Origin: Agromyces sp. Marseille-P2726
GTDB lineage: Bacteria > Actinomycetota > Actinomycetes > Actinomycetales > Microbacteriaceae
Direction: 5' to 3'
Length of the DNA stretch: 64,000 bases
Assembly (NCBI RefSeq): GCF_902809835.1
Contig: NZ_CADDWM010000013.1
Location: forward strand, 1 to 64,000
The notes under the pieces are model-generated. The model was not told where the DNA came from, did no database searches, and worked only from the letters and a program-made list of their open reading frames with translations. Below are positions 16,507 through 25,088 of the stretch, piece after piece. The position numbers were made by a program, and so were the translations under genes. Position 1 is the first letter of the stretch. Every line of letters begins with the position of its first letter.

Positions 16507-16953
16507 GTGCCTGTGAATCCCGAGCTGCAGGGGCGGGTGTTCCCGCCCACCGAGCCCTACCTCGTCGGCCGTGAGAAGGTGCGAGAGTTCGCCCGCGCGG
16601 TCTTCGCGACGAACCCGCTGAACCTCGACCCCGAGGCAGCCCGCGCAGCCGGCTACGACGACGTCGTGGCGCCCCCCACGTTCGCCGTGGTCATGCAGGA
16701 GAAGACGCTCGCGCAGCTGCTCGCCGAACCCGACGCGGGCATCGACTTCTCGCGGGTCGTGCACGGCGACCAGCGATTCACGTCGTCACGTCCGATCGTG
16801 GCCGGCGACCTGCTCACGGCGACCCTCACGGTCTCGAGCGTGAAGACGCTCGGGGCGCACTCGATGGTGACGGCCGAGTCGTCGGTGACGGATGCCTCGG
16901 GTGCCCACGTCGTGACCGCGGTCTCCACCCTCGTCGTGCGAGGGGAGGACTGA
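16507..16953 (+). CDS. MaoC-like N-terminal (FAS1-type) dehydratase, HadA-like subunit
   Basis: 148 aa, GTG start. It matches the actinobacterial MaoC N-terminal/UPF0336 family: start VNPELQGRVFPPTEPYLVGREKVREFARAVF, then VAPPTFAVVMQ and VVHGDQRFTSSRPIVAGDLL. The protein lacks the catalytic Asp/His hydratase motif, which is supplied by the partner encoded next, so the two form a heterodimeric (3R)-hydroxyacyl dehydratase as in mycobacterial HadAB. In non-mycolate actinobacteria the pair is thought to serve fatty-acid metabolism. Stop and next start overlap as TGATG, and the order dehydratase, dehydratase, murB is conserved in the phylum. Confidence 0.85.
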   Translation: MPVNPELQGRVFPPTEPYLVGREKVREFARAVFATNPLNLDPEAARAAGYDDVVAPPTFAVVMQEKTLAQLLAEPDAGIDFSRVVHGDQRFTSSRPIVAGDLLTATLTVSSVKTLGAHSMVTAESSVTDASGAHVVTAVSTLVVRGED

Positions 16954-17393
16954 TGGCCGCGGCATCCGCCTCCGTTCCGTCGTTCGATGCGCTCGAGGTC
17001 GGCGACCTCGTCGCCGAGCGGTCGTTCGAGCTGACTCGCGACTCGCTCGTGCGGTACGCCGGGGCATCCGGCGACTTCAACCCCATCCACTACCGCGACG
17101 ACGTCGCACGCGAGGTGGGACTGCCCGGCGTGCTCGCACACGGCATGCTCACGATGGGCTTGGCCGTGCAGCCCGTCGTCGACTGGGCCGGCGACCCCGG
17201 GCGCGTCGCCGACTACCAGGTGCGCTTCACGCGCCCGGTCGTCGTCGACCCCGAGGCGGGGGCCGTCGTCTTGGTCGTCGCCAAGATCGGCCAGCTCGAC
17301 GCCGACGCCCGGGTGGCACGCGTCGACCTCACCGTGACGTTCGACGACCAGACGGTGCTCGGCAAGGCACAGGTTCGGGTGTCGCTCGGCTGA
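16953..17393 (+). CDS. MaoC-family dehydratase, HadB-like catalytic subunit
   Basis: 146 aa. Contains the hydratase-2 motif: YAGASGDFNPIHYRDD with the catalytic Asp and His, followed by GLPGVLAHGMLTMGL. The length is that of a single hot-dog domain. It should dehydrate (3R)-hydroxyacyl thioesters together with the upstream non-catalytic subunit. Translation is coupled to that subunit and murB starts two bases after its stop, so all three form one operon. Confidence 0.88.
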   Translation: MAAASASVPSFDALEVGDLVAERSFELTRDSLVRYAGASGDFNPIHYRDDVAREVGLPGVLAHGMLTMGLAVQPVVDWAGDPGRVADYQVRFTRPVVVDPEAGAVVLVVAKIGQLDADARVARVDLTVTFDDQTVLGKAQVRVSLG

Positions 17394-17394
17394 C

Positions 17395-18606
17395 ATGGCA
17401 GAGACGTCCTTCTCCGAGCTCACGACGCTGCACGTCGGCGGCCCGATCCGTCGACTGGCCACCGCGACGACGGATCGCGACCTCGTCGAGCTCGCCGGCG
17501 AGGCGTGGTACGGCGGGGAGCCGTGGCTCGTGCTCGGCGGCGGCTCGAACCTGCTCGTCGGCGACTCCGGGTTCGACGGCACGGTGATCCGGGCTGCGAA
17601 CCGCGGCATCGAGGTGGTGTCGAGCGACGGCGCCGCGGCGTCCCTTCGACCGGCTCAGGGCGGCGCCGTGCGCGTCCGCGTGCAGGCAGGCGAGAACTGG
17701 GACGACCTCGTCGCCTGGACGATCGAGCAGGGCTACTCGGGCTTCGAGGCACTGTCGGGCATCCCCGGTTCGGTGGGCGCCGCGCCCGTGCAGAACATCG
17801 GCGCCTATGGGCAGGAGCTGTCGTCGACCCTCGTCGCGATCGACTTCCTCGACGAGGGAGCGGATGCCCCGCGGCGCATGACCGCCGACGAGCTCGAGCT
17901 CGGCTACCGCACATCGGTGCTGAAGCGGGGCCTGCGCGGCATCGTCGTCGCGGCCGAGTTCGACCTGCACGACACCGCCGTCGAGCGTGCGGTGCTCGGC
18001 GAGGCGCTGGGCCGGCCGATCGCGTACCCGCAGCTGGCCGACGCCCTCCGTGTCGACCTCGGCGATCGCGTGCCGATCTCGCGGGTGCGTGAGGCCGTGC
18101 TGGCCCTCCGGGCGTCGAAGGGCATGGTGCTCGATTCGGCCGACCAGGACTCCGTGAGCGCCGGTTCGTTCTTCACCAATCCGATCGTGACCGAGCGTGT
18201 CGCGCGCACGCTTCCGGGCGATGCCCCGCGCTGGTACGTCGAGGAGGAGGCACCCGACGAGGTCATCCCGCTCGACGGCGGGCTCGACGAGTCCCCGCTC
18301 GAGCAGTTCCGCGCGCTCGAGGACTCCCTCGCGGCATCCGAGACGGCGACGGATGCCGCGGTGACCGAGCCGCTCGTGAAGCTCTCGGCCGCGTGGTTGA
18401 TCGAACAGTCGGGCATCCGCCGCGGGTTCGCACTGCCCGGGTCGCGCGCCGCCATCTCGACGAAGCACACGCTCGCGCTCACGAACCGCGGAGGCGCGAC
18501 CGCCGAGGAGGTCGCGCAGCTCGCGCGCTTCGTGCAGAGCCGGGTGAGCGCGGAGTTCGGTATCGTGCTGCAGCCCGAGCCGGTGCTCATCGGCGTGGAG
18601 CTCTAG
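17395..18606 (+). CDS. murB: UDP-N-acetylmuramate dehydrogenase
   Basis: 403 aa. MurB features: TLHVGGPIRRL at the N-terminus, the FAD-binding LVLGGGSNLLVGDSGFDGTV, SGIPGSVGAAPVQNIGAYGQEL, the substrate block YRTSVLKRG, the catalytic Ser in SAGSFFTNPIV near residue 260, and KLSAAWLIEQSGIRRG, followed by a C-terminal Glu in the PEPVLIG region. It reduces UDP-GlcNAc-enolpyruvate to UDP-MurNAc with NADPH, the second committed step of peptidoglycan synthesis, in the cytoplasm. The protein is long for MurB because of Ala/Asp-rich insertions; one of them (residues about 83-89) coincides with a copy of an otherwise intergenic dyad repeat. Confidence 0.95.
   Translation: MAETSFSELTTLHVGGPIRRLATATTDRDLVELAGEAWYGGEPWLVLGGGSNLLVGDSGFDGTVIRAANRGIEVVSSDGAAASLRPAQGGAVRVRVQAGENWDDLVAWTIEQGYSGFEALSGIPGSVGAAPVQNIGAYGQELSSTLVAIDFLDEGADAPRRMTADELELGYRTSVLKRGLRGIVVAAEFDLHDTAVERAVLGEALGRPIAYPQLADALRVDLGDRVPISRVREAVLALRASKGMVLDSADQDSVSAGSFFTNPIVTERVARTLPGDAPRWYVEEEAPDEVIPLDGGLDESPLEQFRALEDSLAASETATDAAVTEPLVKLSAAWLIEQSGIRRGFALPGSRAAISTKHTLALTNRGGATAEEVAQLARFVQSRVSAEFGIVLQPEPVLIGVEL
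17642..17660. repeat. Small dyad element inside murB
   Basis: CCCTTCGACCGGCTCAGGG has complementary CCCT and AGGG ends and resembles the CTTCGACAAGCTCAGG type of dyad seen between genes of related actinobacteria. A partial relative (TTCGCTGAGCTCGTCGAAG) lies near 10970-10988. In murB it is translated in frame as part of a surface insertion. Confidence 0.6.
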
Positions 18607-18676
18607 GCGGCCTCAGTTTGCCTCGCATAGGTCCCGGGTCGCTCGAGCGTGCCGCACGCTCGCCGCTGCTGCCAAT

Positions 18677-19546
18677 ATGGTGCACATGAGGCTCGCCGAC
18701 GACGGCATCCGCCGTGTATCGCCGGTTCGGCAGGTGCTGACGATCTTCGGCGACTACTGGTGGCACGTGGAGGAGCCGATGCCGACCGGGGCGCTCGTCG
18801 CCGCGCTCGCAGACCTGGGTGTGAAGGAACCGGCCGCGAGAGCGACCTTGACTCGCATGACGCGAACCGGGCTGCTGACGGTCGATCGCGCCGGCCGGCG
18901 GACGGTGCACCGACTCACCCAGCGGGCCGTCGGGATCGTCGACGAAGAGGCCGAGTGGCTCGACTCATTCGGCGTGGAGGAGTCCCCTTGGGACGGATTC
19001 TGGAGCGTGCTGGCATTCTCGATCCCCGAGTCGCAGCGCGCCACGCGCCACCTCGCCCGCTCGCGCCTCAGGTGGCTCGGATTCGCGCCGCTGTACGACG
19101 GCCTGTGGATCTCGCCCGGCGACCGGGCATGGGAGGCGATGGCGCAGCTGCGCGAACTGGACGTCAAGGACGTCACCTCGATGCGCGCCAGCCTGCATAC
19201 TTCGATCGAAGGTGGGCCCCAGACGGCGTGGGACCTCGACGCCGTCGCCGAACAGTATCGCGAATTCGCTGACGCGCTCGACCTCGCGGTTCCCTCGCTG
19301 AGCGCGACCGAGGCCTTCGCGGAACGCACGCGCCTGATGCTCCGCTGGCAGGCGTTTCGCATTCTCGATACCGGAATGCCCTCCGAGCTCCTTCCGTCGG
19401 GCTGGCCCCGGGTGGCCGCCCGGCGTGCGTGGGCGCACCGGTACAACGAGCTCGGCGATGCCGCGGAGGCGCGCCTGCGGGAACACGTGGGAGGCATCGC
19501 CGAGGAGCTCTCGCGGCTGGTCACCGCACGCCGGTTGGTGGAATGA
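18677..19546 (+). CDS. PaaX-family transcriptional regulator
   Basis: 289 aa. The N-terminal winged helix (SPVRQVLTIFGDYWWHVEEPMPTGALVAALADLGVKEPAARATLTRM and GLLTVDRAGRRTVHRL) and the central WSVLAFSIPESQRATRHLARSRLRWLGFAPLYDGLWISPGD block match PaaX, the repressor of phenylacetic-acid degradation that responds to phenylacetyl-CoA. The C-terminal domain (MLRWQAFRILDTGMPSELLP and RRAWAHRYNELGD) is also conserved. It lies just upstream of a secreted hydrolase gene in the same direction. A second PaaX-like gene closes the cluster at 26.7 kb. No paa genes are adjacent, so the effector may be a different acyl-CoA. ATG 18677 or 18686 could be the start. Confidence 0.85.
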   Translation: MVHMRLADDGIRRVSPVRQVLTIFGDYWWHVEEPMPTGALVAALADLGVKEPAARATLTRMTRTGLLTVDRAGRRTVHRLTQRAVGIVDEEAEWLDSFGVEESPWDGFWSVLAFSIPESQRATRHLARSRLRWLGFAPLYDGLWISPGDRAWEAMAQLRELDVKDVTSMRASLHTSIEGGPQTAWDLDAVAEQYREFADALDLAVPSLSATEAFAERTRLMLRWQAFRILDTGMPSELLPSGWPRVAARRAWAHRYNELGDAAEARLREHVGGIAEELSRLVTARRLVE

Positions 19547-19567
19547 GGACCTTGAGTGGACTTTTCA

Positions 19568-19596
19568 TTGACGATCGTTACTCGGAGTTCTACTCT
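19568..19596 (+). promoter_or_regulatory. Sigma-70-type promoter upstream of the secreted hydrolase gene
   Basis: TTGACG (19568-19573) and TACTCT (19591-19596) are separated by 17 bases, about 60 bases before the ATG of the hydrolase gene. The region is noticeably richer in A and T than its surroundings. It would let the hydrolase be expressed separately from the upstream PaaX-type gene. Confidence 0.6.
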
Positions 19597-19656
19597 GTGG
19601 CAAGGGCGGTGGCAAGGACGCTCCGTCCGGTGACGACGACGTCGACGGAGGATTCA

Positions 19657-22026
19657 ATGAAGAGTTCGAGGACAGGCCCAGTCGCGATGGGGGTGCTCGC
19701 CACGGGTGGCGCACTCATCGCAGGGCTGCTGATGCCGATGGCCAGCCAGGCCGCGCAGCCGGTGACGATCGAGGTGCTGTCGGGGCGCTCCGACACGGTC
19801 TCGGGTGGAGACGCCCTCATCTCCGTGACCGGCGCGAGAAGTGACTTCCGAGTCCTCGCGGCCGGAGTGGATGTGACGGATGGCTTCCGATCACTCGGCG
19901 ACGGGCTCGTCGGGTTGGTGGAGGATCTACCGCTCGGAGCGAGTGCGATCCAGGTGACGAAGAAGAACGGACAGGTGCAGGCCGAGCTCGAGGTCGAGAA
20001 CCACCCGATCACCGGACCGGTGTTCTCGGGCCCCCAGCATCCGATGTACTGTACGGCGTCGAATGCGCCGTGGAACCTCGGCCCGGTCGATGAGGACTGC
20101 CATGTCGAGAACCCCGTCGTGAGCTACCGCTACCGCACGACGAGTGGCCAGTTCGCGAACTACCCGACCGACGGCTCGACCCCAGCCAACGTCGCCAGCA
20201 CCACCGTCGACGGTGTCACCGTGCCGTACGTGGTACGGATCGAGCGGGGCACGATCAACCGCGCGGTCTACGAGACGGCGATGCTCCACGAGCCCGGATC
20301 ACCCGAACCCGCGCCCTGGCAGAGCCCTCCCGGGTGGAACGGCAAGCTCGCCTACACCTTCGGCGGCGCGTGCGGCGTCGGGTACTGGCAGGGTACGAGC
20401 ACCGGCGGCGTGCAGAACGACCTTCTGCTCAGCCGTGGCTACGCCGTGGCTTCCGCCACGTTGAACGTCTACGCCCAGAACTGCAACGACGTCACGAGCG
20501 CCGAGACCGCGATGATGGTCAAGGAGCACCTGATCGAGCAGCTCGGGCCCGTGACCTACACCATCGGCTCGGGTGGTTCTGCCGGCACGATGCAGCAGTT
20601 GCTCCTGGCGAACAACTACCCGGGCATCATCGACGGCGTGCTCGGAGAGATCGGCTATCCCGACGAGCGCTCGACCACCATCGGCGGGCATGACTGCCGC
20701 GCCCTGCTGAACTACTGGAACTCGGCGGCCGGCGCTGGGTGGACGAATGCCCAGAAGGTCGCGGTCACCGGGCACGCGACACCTGGAACGTGCAACGGCT
20801 TCACGTTCTTCGACGGCGTGGACGACCCCAACCGCGGCTGCGCGGCCGCGATCCCTGTCGCCGACCGCTGGTCGCCGACCAACCCCGACGGGCTGCGCTG
20901 CACGATCGCAGACATGGTCAAGAACGTGTACGGCACGGATGCCGAGGGCCGTGGCCTTCGCGTCGAGCCCGACAACGTCGGTATCCAGTACGGCCTGAAC
21001 GCCGTGCGAAGCGGTGAGATCGGGGTCGAGCAGTTCGTGTCGCTCAACGAGCGTGTCGGCGGTATGGACGTCGATGGCGTCCGCACCGCCGAACGATCCG
21101 AAGCCAGTCTCGAGGCGATCGAGCGGGCGTATGCCACCGGTCGGATCAACATGATGACGGGCGGGCTCGAATGGATCCCGGTCATCGAGATCCGCAACTA
21201 CACGGATCCGACGGGCGATTTCCACGAGCGGTATCGCTCCGCGATCATCCGCGAGCGGATGCTGGACGCACACGGGAACGCGGACACCCACGTCAGCTGG
21301 ACGGGGGCGAACATCGGCGCGAACACCACGCAGATGCGGGTGGCGGCCCTCGACCAGCTCGAGGACTGGCTCGACGCCATCGAGGCTGCCGGCGGCCCGG
21401 GTGACCGTGCGCGCACCGTCGAGGCTCGCCCGGCGAACCTCGTCGACGGGTGCTTCGACGCCCAGATGGCCTTCATCCCGGAGGTGCTCGACTACGACGA
21501 TCCGTCGACGACGTGCAACCAGCTGTATCCGTTCCACTCGCAGCCGCGGGCGGAGGCGGGGATGCCGCTCATCGCCGATGGGATGAAGTGCGAGCTGACC
21601 GAGCCCGTGCGCGGCGACTATCCCGCGATGACCGATGAGCAGTGGAACCGCCTGTCGGCCGTCTTCCCGACCGGCGTCTGCGACTGGTCGCAGCGCCCCC
21701 AGGGCGTCACCGAGCTCGAGGGCACCTGGCTCGACTTCGGCGCGACCGAACGGGTGGATGCCTCGGCTCCGGTCGTCGAGGGGAAGCCGAGGGTCGGTGA
21801 GGCCCTCACCGCTCGGATCGACGTCCCCGACGGCGCTGAAGTCGCCTACCAGTGGGTTGCCGGCGGGACGCCGATCGAGGGAGCCGTCGACGCGACGTTC
21901 GCGCCGACGCCAGACCTCATCGGTGTCAGGATCCAGGTGCGTGCCACGGTGTCCGCTGACGGCTACGTCAGCAGGACGCTGATGTCCGACCCGACCAACA
22001 AGGTGGTGAGCACAGGCAAGCCCTGA
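19657..22026 (+). CDS. Secreted DUF6351-type alpha/beta hydrolase with C-terminal Ig-like domain
   Basis: 789 aa. ATG 19657 has GGAGGA upstream and begins a signal peptide (basic start, hydrophobic core, cleavage around ASQAAQP, residues 29-35); longer upstream starts would bury it. The central part resembles the DUF6351 family, which has an alpha/beta-hydrolase core: the likely nucleophile is Ser308 in GSGGSAGT, with several paired cysteines (GGACGVGYW, HDCRALLNYW, GCFDAQMAF) suggesting an exported, disulphide-bonded enzyme. The final ~85 residues (from VVEGKPRVGEALTARID to GYVSRTLMSDPTNKV) form an Ig-like domain found on actinobacterial surface proteins. It is placed before an ABC importer and so probably cleaves an extracellular ester or polymer whose product is imported; the substrate is unknown. 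Confidence 0.75.
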   Translation: MKSSRTGPVAMGVLATGGALIAGLLMPMASQAAQPVTIEVLSGRSDTVSGGDALISVTGARSDFRVLAAGVDVTDGFRSLGDGLVGLVEDLPLGASAIQVTKKNGQVQAELEVENHPITGPVFSGPQHPMYCTASNAPWNLGPVDEDCHVENPVVSYRYRTTSGQFANYPTDGSTPANVASTTVDGVTVPYVVRIERGTINRAVYETAMLHEPGSPEPAPWQSPPGWNGKLAYTFGGACGVGYWQGTSTGGVQNDLLLSRGYAVASATLNVYAQNCNDVTSAETAMMVKEHLIEQLGPVTYTIGSGGSAGTMQQLLLANNYPGIIDGVLGEIGYPDERSTTIGGHDCRALLNYWNSAAGAGWTNAQKVAVTGHATPGTCNGFTFFDGVDDPNRGCAAAIPVADRWSPTNPDGLRCTIADMVKNVYGTDAEGRGLRVEPDNVGIQYGLNAVRSGEIGVEQFVSLNERVGGMDVDGVRTAERSEASLEAIERAYATGRINMMTGGLEWIPVIEIRNYTDPTGDFHERYRSAIIRERMLDAHGNADTHVSWTGANIGANTTQMRVAALDQLEDWLDAIEAAGGPGDRARTVEARPANLVDGCFDAQMAFIPEVLDYDDPSTTCNQLYPFHSQPRAEAGMPLIADGMKCELTEPVRGDYPAMTDEQWNRLSAVFPTGVCDWSQRPQGVTELEGTWLDFGATERVDASAPVVEGKPRVGEALTARIDVPDGAEVAYQWVAGGTPIEGAVDATFAPTPDLIGVRIQVRATVSADGYVSRTLMSDPTNKVVSTGKP

Positions 22027-22144
22027 CCGGTGCTGCGACGCTGTCCGTCGCGGGGGCACGGTGTGGAGTTCCCACGAGCGTGCGCCCGCGGCGGATACGT
22101 GTATCCGGCGGAGACGGGCATGGTGACGATATTGCATCCTTTTG

Positions 22145-22194
22145 TGACGGGCGTCATGAAACGCTTGACAATGGCGATCAGAGTACAAGACGAT
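22145..22194 (+). promoter_or_regulatory. Promoter with palindrome upstream of the ABC importer operon
   Basis: TTGACA at 22165-22170 is a consensus -35 element; GACGAT at 22189-22194 lies 18 bases downstream as a possible -10. Immediately upstream, TGACG (22145-22149) and CGTCA (22152-22156) form a perfect palindrome with a 2-base centre, a candidate operator for one of the two PaaX-family regulators. The 272-base gap between the hydrolase and the importer genes has no other recognisable element. Confidence 0.5.
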
Positions 22195-22298
22195 GAACTC
22201 GTCAACGCAGCGGCGCGCGACCCGCTGGGCGACCTCCGTCACCCGACTGCGCCGGCCTCGTTGAACTCCCGCCCGCATTCCCGAAGAGAGGCCAGTCA

Positions 22299-23282
22299 AT
22301 GAAGAAGGCTCTTACCGCAGTCGCACTCGGTGCTGCGGCCATGCTCGCCCTGAGCGGTTGCACCGATTCCGGTGCCGCCACGACCTCTGCCCCGACCGAG
22401 ACCGCCGACTCCGGCGAACTCCGCTCGGTCCGCGTCGCCGCGCTTCCCATCGCCGAGACCGGCGCACTGTGGGCGGCGATCGACGAGGGGATCTTCGAGG
22501 ACCACGGCATCGAAGTCGAGGTGGTTCCCGCCCAGGGCGGCGCCCAGGCGATCCCAGCGCTTCTGAGCGGCGACATCGAGTTCGCCATCGGGCAGCCGTT
22601 CGGACCGTTCCGCGCCGACGTGCAGGATCTCGGCGTGGTCATCATCGGCGACTACGCCGACAGCCTCGCCGAGGGCAAGGATGTGAACGCCGTCGTCTCC
22701 CTCGCCGACTCCGGCATCACCGGTCCGGCCGACCTCGCCGGCAAGCGCGTGGCCGTGAACAGCATCGGCGCCGCGGGAGACGTGACGATCATGAAGGCCG
22801 TGCAGGACGCCGGTGGCGACCCGACGACCATCCAGTTCGTCGAGGTCGCATTCCCCGACGCGCAGGCGCAGCTCGAAGCCGGTAACATCGACGCCGCGTG
22901 GGTTCCCGACCCCTTCATGTCGAACATCGTGAACGGCGGCGGCAACCTCGTGGTGCACCCGTACCAGGCCACCATCCCAGGGCTCACCGTGCTGACGACG
23001 ATCACCACCCGGGAGCTCATGGATTCCGATGCCGAACTGGTCTCGGACTTCGCTGCTGCGATGGCCGAAGCACTCGACTGGGCCATGGGCAACGAGGAGG
23101 CGGTCCGCGCGGCCATCGCCACCAACATGGAGATCCCCGAGGAGGCGGCAGCGGGTATCACGCTGCCGACGTTCACCTCGGAGATCAAGGTGTCGGACCT
23201 CGAGGAACTCGCCGCGCTCGCCGTCGAATTCGGCGTGCTCGACGCCGAGCCCGATTTCGACCGGCTCGTCCAGCAGCAGTGA
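22299..23282 (+). CDS. NMT1/SsuA-type substrate-binding lipoprotein of an ABC importer
   Basis: 327 aa, with an AAGAGAGG ribosome site. The N-terminus is a lipoprotein signal with LSGC (Cys21). The mature part has the pattern of NMT1/SsuA/TauA binding proteins: VRVAALPIAETGALWAAIDEGIFEDHGIEVEVV, SGDIEFAIGQPFGPF, GKRVAVNSIGAAGDVTIMKAV, and AGNIDAAWVPDPFMSNIV. Such proteins bind nitrate, sulfonates, taurine, thiamine precursors or aromatic carboxylates; the ligand is not evident. It is the first gene of a four-gene importer operon placed after the secreted hydrolase and may bind that enzyme's product. A strong hairpin follows the stop codon. Confidence 0.88.
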   Translation: MKKALTAVALGAAAMLALSGCTDSGAATTSAPTETADSGELRSVRVAALPIAETGALWAAIDEGIFEDHGIEVEVVPAQGGAQAIPALLSGDIEFAIGQPFGPFRADVQDLGVVIIGDYADSLAEGKDVNAVVSLADSGITGPADLAGKRVAVNSIGAAGDVTIMKAVQDAGGDPTTIQFVEVAFPDAQAQLEAGNIDAAWVPDPFMSNIVNGGGNLVVHPYQATIPGLTVLTTITTRELMDSDAELVSDFAAAMAEALDWAMGNEEAVRAAIATNMEIPEEAAAGITLPTFTSEIKVSDLEELAALAVEFGVLDAEPDFDRLVQQQ

Positions 23283-23321
23283 CCCCTCGAGGTCACTGAG
23301 CGCACGCGAGCACCGACAAGT

Positions 23322-23360
23322 GGGGGTGGGATGTCTCGGCTCGAGGCATCCCACCGCCCC
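23322..23360 (+). terminator. Hairpin between binding-protein gene and first permease gene
   Basis: GGTGGGATG (23325-23333) pairs perfectly with CATCCCACC (23347-23355), and a GGG/CCC extension follows after a one-base bulge. There is no T-run. In importer operons such a hairpin after the binding-protein gene usually protects its mRNA or partly terminates, giving more binding protein than permease. Confidence 0.55.
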
Positions 23361-23379
23361 CGTCGCACGGAAGAGAACC

Positions 23380-24267
23380 ATGCAATCAGCTGCCACCCCC
23401 GTTGACTCGGGCGCGCTCGGGCACGCTCCGTCGCCCGAGCCGCCGCCGCCCGCCGGCGCCGCCCAAGGCCGTCTCCGAAGGGCGCGCCGACGGCGAACGA
23501 TGCGAAAGGTGCTGCTCGGCGTCGCGGGGATCCTCGGTTTCCTCCTCACCTGGCAACTCATCCCGACACTCGGCATCCTCGACCCGCGATTCTTCCCGAC
23601 CGCGACCGACACACTCGGACGCTTGGCCGAGGACCTGCGCGACCTCGAGTTCTGGCGCAACATCGGCCGCACGATGACCACGTGGGCGATCGGTCTCGCC
23701 ATCGCGACGGTGCTCGCGACCGTGCTCGGCACGATCATCGGACTCGTGCCGTTCCTCCGCCGTGCCACGCACACGACGGTCGAGTTCCTCCGCCCGATCC
23801 CCTCGGTCGCGCTGATCCCGCTCGCCATCCTGATGTTCGGCATCCAACCGCAGGCCGCGCTGCTCATCATCGTGTTCGCGAGCTTCTGGCAGGTCTTCGT
23901 CCAGGTGCTCTACGGTGTCGCCGACGTCGATGCCGTCGCTCGCGACACCGCCCGCAGCTTCGGCCTCTCGCGGGGCTCGCGCATCGTGCACCTGGTCTTC
24001 CCCACGGCGCTGCCCTATCTCATGACGGGGATCCGCCTCGCGGCGACGGTCGCGCTGATCCTCGCCGTGACGGCCGAGATGTTCATCGGCAACCCGGGCC
24101 TGGGCCGTGCGATCATCTTCGCCCAGTCCGCTGGAGACTACGTGCAGGTCTACGCGCTGGTGATCACGACCGGACTGCTCGGGCTGCTCGTCAACCTCGT
24201 CTTCCGCTTCATCGAGCGCCGGTCGCTGTCGTGGCACCAATCGGTCCGGGGGGATGAGGTCCTGTGA
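23380..24267 (+). CDS. ABC importer permease (SsuC/TauC type), first of two
   Basis: 295 aa from ATG 23380, with GGAAGAGA upstream. A Pro/Arg-rich cytoplasmic tail (residues 1-40) precedes about six membrane helices. The BPD_transp_1 coupling motif (EAA loop) is recognisable as ARDTARSFGLSRGSRIVHLVFPTALPYLMTGIRL. It forms one half of the membrane channel. Its stop overlaps the GTG of the second permease (GTGA), so the two are made in equal amounts and probably form a heterodimer. Confidence 0.88.
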   Translation: MQSAATPVDSGALGHAPSPEPPPPAGAAQGRLRRARRRRTMRKVLLGVAGILGFLLTWQLIPTLGILDPRFFPTATDTLGRLAEDLRDLEFWRNIGRTMTTWAIGLAIATVLATVLGTIIGLVPFLRRATHTTVEFLRPIPSVALIPLAILMFGIQPQAALLIIVFASFWQVFVQVLYGVADVDAVARDTARSFGLSRGSRIVHLVFPTALPYLMTGIRLAATVALILAVTAEMFIGNPGLGRAIIFAQSAGDYVQVYALVITTGLLGLLVNLVFRFIERRSLSWHQSVRGDEVL

Positions 24268-25088
24268 CCCTGCACACCAGCACCATCGTCGTGCCCCGCT
24301 CCACGGCCCGTGCATGGGCGAGGTTCGGCGAGAACCTCGGCTACGCCATCGGCCTGCCCATCCTGCTCCTGGTGATCTGGGGCGTCTGGGCTTCTGCGTC
24401 GCCGGCCGCGTTCTTCCCGAGTCCCCTCATCATCTTCGACGCCTTCGTCGACACCTGGGTCGGACCGGCGTTCGTGACGGACGTCCTGCCCAGCCTCGGC
24501 CGCCTCGCCGTCGGCATCGTGCTCTCGGTCGTCCTCGGCGTCGTCGCCGGCACCCTGATCGGACTCGTGCGGTGGTTGCGGGAACTGCTCGAGCCGATGC
24601 TCGAGTTCTTCCGGGCGATCCCGCCGCCCGTTCTCATCCCGATCGTCGCGGTGCTGCTCGGCCCGACCGACAGCATGAAGATCACGGTGATCGTAGCCGG
24701 ATCGGTGTGGCCCGTCCTGCTCAACACGATCGACGGCGTGCGGTCCACCGACAGCGTGATGACCGAGACGGCGCACTCCTTCGCGCTCACACCGTGGGAG
24801 CGCATCCGCTACCTGGTGCTGCCCGCCGCGAGCCCGAGGATCATGGCCGGCACACGGCAGTCCCTGTCGATCGCACTGATCCTCATGGTCATCTCCGAGA
24901 TGTTCTACTCCTCGTCGGGGCTCGGCTATCGCATCGTCTATTTCCAGCGGAACTACCTCATCGCCGAGATGTGGAGCGGCATCCTGCTCCTCGGTCTCAT
25001 CGGCGTGCTGCTCGCGGTGATCTTCGGGTTCGTCGAGCGGCGGGTACTGCGCTGGTACCACGGAATCAAGGAGGTGGAGCGTGCCTGA
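24264..25088 (+). CDS. ABC importer permease (SsuC/TauC type), second of two
   Basis: 274 aa, GTG start overlapping the stop of the preceding permease. Six predicted membrane helices; the EAA loop is ETAHSFALTPWERIRYLVLPAASPRIMAGTRQ. The presence of two distinct permeases is unusual among NMT1/SsuA-type importers, which more often use a homodimer. The end of the gene overlaps the ATPase gene start by eight bases. Confidence 0.88.
   Translation: MTLHTSTIVVPRSTARAWARFGENLGYAIGLPILLLVIWGVWASASPAAFFPSPLIIFDAFVDTWVGPAFVTDVLPSLGRLAVGIVLSVVLGVVAGTLIGLVRWLRELLEPMLEFFRAIPPPVLIPIVAVLLGPTDSMKITVIVAGSVWPVLLNTIDGVRSTDSVMTETAHSFALTPWERIRYLVLPAASPRIMAGTRQSLSIALILMVISEMFYSSSGLGYRIVYFQRNYLIAEMWSGILLLGLIGVLLAVIFGFVERRVLRWYHGIKEVERA

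Noticed and set aside
22027..22298. Riboswitch between the secreted hydrolase gene and the importer operon
   Set aside because: No conserved aptamer pattern could be seen; only a promoter and a short palindrome.
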